From Bacteroidota bacterium (GTDB lineage Bacteria > Bacteroidota > Bacteroidia > Chitinophagales > Saprospiraceae): 12,466 nt of DNA. Position 1 is the stretch's first letter. Each line of letters starts with the position of its first letter. The notes beneath the pieces were generated by a model that made no database searches, was not told where the DNA came from, and worked only from the letters and a program-made list of their open reading frames with translations. A program made the position numbers and the translations under genes. The stretch spans positions 1 through 12,466 of the forward strand of contig JAJRUR010000334.1 in NCBI GenBank assembly GCA_024277695.1, in the 5' to 3' direction. Positions 7,144 through 12,466 of this stretch are shown piece after piece.

Positions 7144-8193
7144 ATGATGTTTCCAGATTTGACCCATATACATTTTCGCTATCCGGATATACCTACAATG
7201 ATATCGGAAGATGAAAAAAGATATCTATACTGGCTCGCTTCAAAAATATATACAGGACAGGGGGTTATTGTTGAAATAGGTCCTTGGCTAGGTGGAAGCA
7301 CATTTTGTTTGGCCGCCGGACTTGCGCACAATTCTCTGATAGACAAGAAGAAAATTGTAGTATATGATAATTTTATTTGGAGACAATTTATGCAACAAAG
7401 GTATCCTTTGCCTATCCGTGAGGGTGAATCCTTTTTGCCTTTTTTTAATAATTTTATCCAAGAGTACTCCGATTTGATTTCAGCGCACCAAGAGTCCCTC
7501 CCCGATGAAAATATTTCTGATGATAGCTACCTCGCCAATAGGAGACAAAGAGATGAGGAAATTAAGCAATTGGTCAAACACAAAGGTTCAGATAAAGTAG
7601 AGGTATTGTTTATAGATGGGGCTAAGTCGTGGAGTGGCATGAAATATTTACTCCAAGAATTTAATCGATATTTTATACCCGGTAAGACCTTATTTGTATG
7701 TCAAGATTATAAATTTTGGGGATGCTATTGGGTTATAATTATATTAGAGATGTTTTCGGAACAACTATCTATAGAACATATATTGAGCAATAATACTGTG
7801 AGCTTTAAACTGGATCAGCCTATTAGTGAAAATGAAATTAACCATATCCCTGATTTTAGTGTATTTGGTATAGAGGAGGGACTCCAATTAATAGAAAATG
7901 CTGCTCAGAGATTAGATCGTTTTGGTGATAAACTAGGAGGTCGAATAGTGCGAATAAATAAAGTAAGGTTTTTGTTTAATAAAGGAGAGAAAGAAAGTGC
8001 ATTAAAGATGTTTTTTGAAATCGAAAAAGCATGGCCATTGATGCTTAACTCTAATCATTTGGATCATGCCAGATCTTGGTTATCAGGGCAAATGTCGGAT
8101 GAATTGTTGGATACCACCTGGACTAAATTTAAAAGGATATCTCGAAAAGCAACTCAAAAAATTAAAAATTTGAAATCAGCCCTTGTCAAATAG
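7144..8193 (+). CDS. Class I methyltransferase-fold protein (Methyltransf_24-like)
   Basis: This is a 349-residue protein with the layout of the Methyltransf_24 / macrocin-O-methyltransferase-like group. The SAM-binding motif I is IVEIGPWLGGST (about 42-53), and a later strand FIDGAKSW (156-163) holds Asp158, a likely metal or substrate ligand. VCQDYKFWGCYW follows at the position where this group has another acidic residue. The C-terminal 120 residues contain FNKGEKESALKMFFEIEKAWP, a TPR-like helical pair, and a basic tail. The family is distinct from the two upstream methyltransferases, so it probably acts on a different hydroxyl or residue. ATG codons occur at 7144 and 7147 and either could start. 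It is three bases before the flippase gene. Substrate unknown. Confidence 0.7.
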   Translation: MMFPDLTHIHFRYPDIPTMISEDEKRYLYWLASKIYTGQGVIVEIGPWLGGSTFCLAAGLAHNSLIDKKKIVVYDNFIWRQFMQQRYPLPIREGESFLPFFNNFIQEYSDLISAHQESLPDENISDDSYLANRRQRDEEIKQLVKHKGSDKVEVLFIDGAKSWSGMKYLLQEFNRYFIPGKTLFVCQDYKFWGCYWVIIILEMFSEQLSIEHILSNNTVSFKLDQPISENEINHIPDFSVFGIEEGLQLIENAAQRLDRFGDKLGGRIVRINKVRFLFNKGEKESALKMFFEIEKAWPLMLNSNHLDHARSWLSGQMSDELLDTTWTKFKRISRKATQKIKNLKSALVK

Positions 8194-8196
8194 TTT

Positions 8197-9681
8197 ATGC
8201 CGTCCAAGCTAAAGGTAAAAACAATTCAAGGGTTATGGTGGAGTGGTGCTGCCCAGGCAGTAACCCAGATATTGTATTTTATTATTTCTGCAATACTGGC
8301 GCGATTACTCGTACCCGAAGACTTTGGCTTGATAGGGATGATAGTTATATTTACCGGATTTGCGGCTTTGTTTGCCGAATTGGGATTTTCTACAGCTTTA
8401 ATACAAAATCAAAATACCAACGAAAAACATTTTTCTTCCGTATTTCGGCTTAATATAGTTGTTGGCATATTATTAGCTGCCCTAACATATTTTACTGCTC
8501 CGATGTTGGCAAAATTTTATCAAGAGCCAAGACTTGTATTGATTACCAAAATGATTGCCTTTAATTTTATAATTACATCCTTGATTTCTGTTCAATTTGC
8601 TCTGTTATCCAAGTCTTTAGAATTTAGAAAACTGGCAATTATAGAAATCAGTTCGGTAGTTGTCTCTGGTATAGTAGCTATTTATATGGCCCTTAGCGGC
8701 TATGGTGTTTTTGCTCTCGTATGGCAATTACTGGTATTTAGTTCAGTACGTGCCGGATTGCTATGGTTTAAGACACATTGGACCCCCAAATTCGTCATGG
8801 ACGGGTCTGCCTTGAAGGAATTGCTGCATTATAGTGCTCACTTGATGGGGTACAATATATTTATCTATTGGGTTAGAAATGCTGATAACTTATTGATAGG
8901 CAAAGCTATAGGTTCATCAGGCTTAGGAATTTACTCTAGAGCTTACTCTACGATGTTGCTACCGGTACGTCAGATATCTGCTACTATTTCTAAAGTGATG
9001 TTTCCTGTTTTGTCTCAAATACAGGATGACAAACTACGTGTCAAAAATATTTATCTCAAAGTTATAGGAATCATCGCCCTAGTAAGTTTTCCCATGATGT
9101 TTGGTCTCTTTGTAGTGTCCGAATATTTTGTTTTGGCGATATTCGGCGAAAAATGGGTAGATGTAATTGAGGTCTTGCAAATATTATGTTTTTTGGGACT
9201 CTACCAATCTATCGCTAGTACTGTGGGACTTATATATAATTCTCAAGGAAGAACTGATTGGCAGCTTTGGTGGGGAGTATTTAGTGGAATACTGACTTTT
9301 ATAGCATTTGGTATCGGTATCCGTTGGGGAGTGATAGGCATCGCTATAGCGTATTCTGTACGCGTTTATAGCACTGCATATTTTAATTTTTCGATACCCG
9401 GAAAGCTCATTGGTATGCAGGTGTATGAGATAATTCAAAAGTTGTTCGGTGTGCTGGTTTGTTCTTATGTCATGGCAGTTTCTGTTTATATATTTCAAAG
9501 TTTATTGCCGGAATTTTGGAGTTATTGGCAATATTTGGTTTTGGACGTAATGGTCGGTATAGTCGTCTATACCATGCTGATACATGCACTTAAGATAAAA
9601 CCTTATATGGAGCTAAAAGAACTTGTGTTGGAGTCAGCCGCCTGGGAAACATTTATCGGCAAAATCAAAAACAATGCCTAA
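8197..9681 (+). CDS. Polysaccharide flippase, WzxC-like (MOP superfamily)
   Basis: This is an inner-membrane protein of 494 residues, the usual size, that would flip undecaprenyl-diphosphate-linked repeat units from the cytoplasmic to the periplasmic face. It is hydrophobic throughout with roughly a dozen or more membrane segments. The N-terminal KVKTIQGLWWSGAAQ and ILARLLVPEDFGLIGM are diagnostic of the WzxC / Polysacc_synt_3 branch, as are FAELGFSTALIQ and NADNLLIGKAIGSSGLGIYSRAY in the middle. The last 15 residues are basic and cytoplasmic. It begins three bases after the previous stop and overlaps the glycosyltransferase start by eight bases (ATGCCTAA). The presence of a Wzx protein indicates a Wzx/Wzy-type pathway, though no Wzy polymerase is visible in the window. 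Confidence 0.92.
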   Translation: MPSKLKVKTIQGLWWSGAAQAVTQILYFIISAILARLLVPEDFGLIGMIVIFTGFAALFAELGFSTALIQNQNTNEKHFSSVFRLNIVVGILLAALTYFTAPMLAKFYQEPRLVLITKMIAFNFIITSLISVQFALLSKSLEFRKLAIIEISSVVVSGIVAIYMALSGYGVFALVWQLLVFSSVRAGLLWFKTHWTPKFVMDGSALKELLHYSAHLMGYNIFIYWVRNADNLLIGKAIGSSGLGIYSRAYSTMLLPVRQISATISKVMFPVLSQIQDDKLRVKNIYLKVIGIIALVSFPMMFGLFVVSEYFVLAIFGEKWVDVIEVLQILCFLGLYQSIASTVGLIYNSQGRTDWQLWWGVFSGILTFIAFGIGIRWGVIGIAIAYSVRVYSTAYFNFSIPGKLIGMQVYEIIQKLFGVLVCSYVMAVSVYIFQSLLPEFWSYWQYLVLDVMVGIVVYTMLIHALKIKPYMELKELVLESAAWETFIGKIKNNA

Positions 9682-10864
9682 GAATATTGTAGTGGTACAT
9701 GCCTTGGATAATTATCTGTCAACAACGATGAATTGGATATATAATATTATTTCTAATTTTAGAAAAGTCCAAAATGTAGTCGTTGCCAAAAATTATTATA
9801 AAAATAACTTTTATAACAATGAAATTACATTTATTGACTTTCCGTTGAGGACATTTAGATCCGTCACCGGAAAAAACCCTGCATCGATTGTACTCAGATC
9901 CACGGATTTTGTAATGAAGAATACCATACGGTTCATCTATCCGCTCTATATACGTCGAATATTAAAAGACCAAAAGCCAAGCATTCTCCACGCTCACTTT
10001 TCCTATATGGGATGGGAGTTTCTACCTGTAGCCAAGTATCTGGATATCCCATTGGTTGTTTCATTTTATGGACTGGATTATGAACAATTACCGCATAAAA
10101 AACCAAAATGGAAGAGTAGATATAAAAAACTATTTGGAGATGCGAGCCTTATTTTATGTGAGGGACATCACGGTGCACAAATACTTATGAATATGGGTTG
10201 TCCCAAAAATAAAATAAAAGTCGTCCAATTAGGTGTGAACGTCGGTAAGATTCCTTTTTATAAACGCACAAAACAAGCCAATAAGCTAAAATTGATACAA
10301 ATTGCTACTTTTCGTGAAAAGAAAGGATATATATATACTATAGAAGCATTTGCAAAAGCCTCGGAGAACTGCCCAAATATGACACTGACCTTAGTAGGCG
10401 GAAACGAACACAACGGAATCAGAGAAATGGTGGATAAAAGAATCTCTGAGCTCGATATACAAGACCGAGTCGTTATTGAGGATTATGTGGATTTTGATAC
10501 CCTTTACGAGTTTCTAAAAAAGTTTGATGTTTTTATACACCCGAGTTGCTATGCAGCAGACAGAGATTGTGAAGGTGGTGCACCTATCGTATTATTAGAT
10601 GCTCAAGCAACGGGAATGCCTGTAATATCTACTAAGCATTGTGATATTCCGAGCGAAGTGATGGATGGAGAAACCGGAGTACTCTGCGATGAAAAAGATG
10701 TGGAAGGTCTGGCAAAGGCGATTGAATATTTTTACGGACTGGATGAAGTGGAGATGCATACTTATGGACTCAATGCTCGAAAGCATGTGGAAGCACATTA
10801 TGATATATTGAAGTCAAGCAGTCATTTAGAACAGGTTTATGAGCAATTATTGGAAAAAAAGTGA
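9674..10864 (+). CDS. Family 4 glycosyltransferase (WcaL-like)
   Basis: This is a 396-residue GT-B fold enzyme that would transfer a sugar from a nucleotide donor to the growing lipid-linked unit on the cytoplasmic membrane face. The N-terminal half has HAHFSYMGWEF and VVSFYGLDYEQLP, the acceptor-side pattern of WcaL-type enzymes. The GT4 donor domain follows: LGVNVGKIPF, LKLIQIATFREKKGY, LTLVGGN, VVIEDYVDFDTLYEFLKKFDVFIHPS, then CEGGAPIVLLDAQATGMPVIST (Glu300 to Asp309), where the second acidic residue of the family's EX7E-type motif is Asp rather than Glu. The ATG at 9674 is preferred over a TTG at 9623 that would overlap the flippase by nearly 60 bases. It is the last gene of the cluster. 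The donor and the linkage cannot be predicted. Confidence 0.88.
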   Translation: MPKNIVVVHALDNYLSTTMNWIYNIISNFRKVQNVVVAKNYYKNNFYNNEITFIDFPLRTFRSVTGKNPASIVLRSTDFVMKNTIRFIYPLYIRRILKDQKPSILHAHFSYMGWEFLPVAKYLDIPLVVSFYGLDYEQLPHKKPKWKSRYKKLFGDASLILCEGHHGAQILMNMGCPKNKIKVVQLGVNVGKIPFYKRTKQANKLKLIQIATFREKKGYIYTIEAFAKASENCPNMTLTLVGGNEHNGIREMVDKRISELDIQDRVVIEDYVDFDTLYEFLKKFDVFIHPSCYAADRDCEGGAPIVLLDAQATGMPVISTKHCDIPSEVMDGETGVLCDEKDVEGLAKAIEYFYGLDEVEMHTYGLNARKHVEAHYDILKSSSHLEQVYEQLLEKK

Positions 10865-10902
10865 CTAGCTGATCGTACATCATGGTGACAAAATTACAAT
10901 TA

Positions 10903-10920
10903 CTCAAGTTTCGGTAGTTA
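10903..10920 (+). repeat. Left arm of the 18-base inverted repeat
   Basis: CTCAAGTTTCGGTAGTTA, 38 bases after the glycosyltransferase stop. It pairs with 11463-11480 with one mismatch. Homology may continue a few A-rich bases inward with a one-base gap. Confidence 0.8.
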
Positions 10921-11029
10921 AAATCAATAAATCGAGGTTAAATAAATCAACTTTCCTGAAAAAAAGGATATGGATTACACCGAAAAATATTTATTTGAGT
11001 GGATAACATGAAACAAATGGTGAGTAGCT

Positions 11030-11098
11030 CGCTCCTAAAGCGCTATACCAATATGTATACCTACGGTACTACTACTAACCGTTTGCTCCTCCGGAGCA
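11030..11098 (+). repeat. Three consecutive small hairpins
   Basis: Three inverted repeats lie in a row: CGCT/AGCG (11030-11033 with 11039-11042), ACGGT/ACCGT (11063-11067 with 11078-11082, ten-base loop of ACT repeats), and TGCTCC/GGAGCA (11084-11089 with 11093-11098, three-base loop TCC). The pattern of a triplet-rich spacer followed by a GCTCC...GGAGC hairpin resembles intergenic repeats that I recall as frequent in Bacteroidota genomes; that resemblance is from memory. None is followed by a T-tract, so intrinsic termination is unlikely. Confidence 0.5.
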
Positions 11099-11124
11099 GA
11101 TGACAAAATAGCTTAATGCAAAAA

Positions 11125-11178
11125 AGCCCCAGCAGAGCGACCTATGTTTGTAGCCCAAGTAGGGCGACCTGTAAAATA
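11125..11178 (+). repeat. Two-copy 27-base tandem repeat ('PSRAT' repeat)
   Basis: The 19-base cores AGCCCCAGCAGAGCGACCT (11125-11143) and AGCCCAAGTAGGGCGACCT (11152-11170) match at 16 of 19 positions and recur with a period of 27 bases. The second core can form GCCC/GGGC, so the unit is a degraded hairpin. Because 27 is a multiple of three, the repeat encodes SPSRAT twice in a short open frame at 11116-11319, which I regard as spurious. Similar repeat-derived short hypothetical proteins are common in Bacteroidota annotation. Confidence 0.6.
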
Positions 11179-11462
11179 TGTTCATTATATACACAAAAAT
11201 ATATTTCAGAAACAATACGAAGCGCAATCAAAAATTATTATTCATCTTTGGGTAAGGTTACACGATTCCGGACAGTTTTTATGCGTAGTCTGACAGAAAG
11301 CCCCTTAAAAATTTGTTGAATATTTCAAAAGATGCGAAGCAACCAGTGGTGATTTCGAGATTATTTGTATATTGTATCGGGAGTTGTTTTTGTTATTTGT
11401 GCCTACAATATACTGAAATTCAGCTAATTATAGGAAAAATAACTTCCTTTTTTTCTATTTTG

Positions 11463-11480
11463 TAACTGCCGAAACTTGAG
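11463..11480 (-). repeat. Right arm of the 18-base inverted repeat
   Basis: TAACTGCCGAAACTTGAG on the plus strand, the reverse complement of 10903-10920 with one mismatch. It ends 11 bases before the start codon at 11492, so any promoter for that gene must lie inside the inverted-repeat-bounded element. Confidence 0.8.
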
Positions 11481-11491
11481 GCTTTTATTTT

Positions 11492-12466
11492 ATGAAAATG
11501 CATATGAGCAATAGTATTTTTATAATATGTAGTTTTTTGACATTTGGTTTTGCTTCAGCAAGTATTATCGATCTTATTGCGACTCAAGAAGGAACTGGTG
11601 ACAAAAATTGCGACGATCATTTTCTATTAATTTATGGAGATCCTACCAAAGCTGAACAGTCGCATGTGATTATTCCTACTTCTGATTCCCAATATTATAT
11701 AGCAGGTGTTAGTGACGGTGAATTACTAATAGTCAAATTTAAAAGTAATGGTGATACTCTTTGGGCTGTGACCAGTGATATATTTGAAGATAATGGACGC
11801 ATTATTTTATTTGATCTGAAAGAGGATAGATCTGGTTTTTTAATTGGAAGTGGCTATCATCGATTAAATAATATCTTGACTGGATATGTATATAAATTTG
11901 ACCCTTTAAATAAAACGTTTTTATGGGTTGTAAAAAAGAATAATTTGGGGCCTTTAGAGATTGTAGAGGATGTTTACCCGGATAAGTATGTAATTACCGG
12001 ATTTGTTGATAATTGTGATGAAGGTATTATATTGGAAATAAATAAGGATACAGGTGTTGTGAATAAATCAACAGCTCTAAAAATCGGTGGTTGTCAAGAA
12101 TTTAATTCTTCAGTCGTTGTCGATGGATTTTTGTATTTGTCGGGAAGGTATACAAATAGAACTATCAGTAGCTTTGATAGGATGAGAATTGCTCTGAGTA
12201 AATTTGACTTAAGTGGTAATGAAATTTGGACAAAACTATATTTACAAGATGCATTCAATGTAAATGCAAGAGTTTATGAAGGAGATCTTAATATATTTAA
12301 TGATGAAATTGCCATTTTGGGTTGGGGTGATCACGATGGGATTGATGCTAACAATATGGATGTTTTTTTGATGGCTACTGATTTTGATGGTGATATTAAG
12401 TGGGCAAAAAGATATGTATTAAATCCTACTTATTCTTTTAGAGCACTTACCATGGTGACCAATAGC
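11492..12466 (+). CDS. Secreted beta-propeller-like repeat protein (3' end outside window)
   Basis: The frame is open for 325 codons to the window end, so the gene is partial. The N-terminus, MKMHMSNSIFIICSFLTFGFASA, is a typical signal peptide with likely cleavage after Ala-Ser-Ala near residue 23. The rest consists of 45-60-residue repeats built on 'G-x-hydrophobic strand, KFD-x-G, hydrophobic-W-x-K': KFKSNGDTLWAV (about 80-91), IGSGY...YKFDPLNKTFLWVVKK (117-150), ITGFVDNCDEGIILEINKDTG (167-190), LSGRY...LSKFDLSGNEIWTKLYL (214-252), and LGWGDHDG...ATDFDGDIKWAKRYVL (273-311). This pattern is common in large exported Bacteroidota proteins, often with a C-terminal type IX sorting domain that cannot be seen here. 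ATG codons at residues 3 and 5 are alternative starts. No link to polysaccharide synthesis is evident. Function unknown. Confidence 0.8.
   Translation, partial: MKMHMSNSIFIICSFLTFGFASASIIDLIATQEGTGDKNCDDHFLLIYGDPTKAEQSHVIIPTSDSQYYIAGVSDGELLIVKFKSNGDTLWAVTSDIFEDNGRIILFDLKEDRSGFLIGSGYHRLNNILTGYVYKFDPLNKTFLWVVKKNNLGPLEIVEDVYPDKYVITGFVDNCDEGIILEINKDTGVVNKSTALKIGGCQEFNSSVVVDGFLYLSGRYTNRTISSFDRMRIALSKFDLSGNEIWTKLYLQDAFNVNARVYEGDLNIFNDEIAILGWGDHDGIDANNMDVFLMATDFDGDIKWAKRYVLNPTYSFRALTMVTNS

Larger units (their letters stand above)
10903..11480. mobile_element. Non-coding element bounded by an 18-base inverted repeat (MITE-like or eroded insertion)
   Basis: The left end, 10903-10920, is CTCAAGTTTCGGTAGTTA. 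The reverse complement of 11463-11480 is the same apart from C for T at position 13, so 17 of 18 bases match. Between them are 542 bases without a convincing gene, containing three small hairpins and a 27-base tandem repeat. The element fills almost the whole 627-base gap, ending 11 bases before the next start codon. I see no flanking target duplication and no transposase fragment. The mobile reading is inference; the inverted repeat itself is direct observation. Alternatives are a transcription-terminating or regulatory structure, or matching ends of a repeated intergenic cassette. Confidence 0.45.

Noticed and set aside
9184..9498. 104-codon minus-strand frame inside the flippase gene
   Set aside because: It is antisense to a clearly conserved membrane-protein gene, with no motif of its own.
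9623..9673. Upstream TTG extension of the glycosyltransferase
   Set aside because: It would add 17 residues lacking similarity to the family and enlarge the overlap with the flippase gene; the ATG at 9674 fits the family's N-terminus.
11125..11178. Possible CRISPR array
   Set aside because: There are only two units, with an eight-base interval between cores, far too short for spacers, and no cas gene is nearby.
11116..11319. 67-codon open frame on the plus strand
   Set aside because: It is built over the 27-base tandem repeat and low-complexity spacer, shows no domain or signal peptide, and lies wholly within the inverted-repeat element. It is more likely repeat-derived noise than a gene.

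Overview
The window is chromosomal-type DNA from a member of the Bacteroidota, possibly a Saprospiria- or Cytophagia-like lineage. The evidence is indirect. The DNA is AT-rich, most genes lack a clear Shine-Dalgarno sequence, and the non-coding spacer at 11.0-11.2 kb carries hairpin and 'PSRAT' repeat units that I recall as common in Bacteroidota. I cannot name a genus.

Positions 308-10864 hold ten same-strand, closely packed genes for a cell-surface polysaccharide (O-antigen, capsule or exopolysaccharide). The first three, 308-3469, make a UDP-linked uronic acid: a UDP-HexNAc 6-dehydrogenase (TviB/WbpA type), an N-acetyltransferase (WbpD) and a PLP aminotransferase (WbpE). Together they would build a UDP-2,3-diacetamido-2,3-dideoxy-glucuronate-type sugar, but the WbpB oxidase needed between the dehydrogenase and the aminotransferase is not in the window. 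The fourth gene, overlapping wbpE by 4 bases, is a strong WecE match (dTDP-4-amino-4,6-dideoxygalactose synthesis). This suggests a second amino sugar whose dTDP-glucose precursor enzymes are encoded elsewhere.

From 4643 to 8193 come decorating enzymes: two methyltransferases, a PAPS-type sulfotransferase and a third, different methyltransferase-fold protein with a 16-base perfect palindrome just before its start codon. A WzxC-like flippase and a WcaL-like family 4 glycosyltransferase finish the run. The simplest reading is a repeat unit built on a lipid carrier, decorated by methylation and perhaps sulfation, and flipped across the inner membrane. No polymerase, initiating transferase or chain-length regulator is visible, so the cluster must extend upstream or be split.

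The cluster ends at 10864. A 627-base spacer follows. Nearly all of it (10903-11480) is bounded by an 18-base inverted repeat matching at 17 of 18 positions, and it contains three successive small hairpins and a two-copy 27-base tandem repeat. It looks like a non-autonomous mobile element or an eroded insertion. Eleven bases beyond its right end, at 11492, starts a secreted protein with beta-propeller-like repeats that runs off the window and is unrelated to sugar synthesis.
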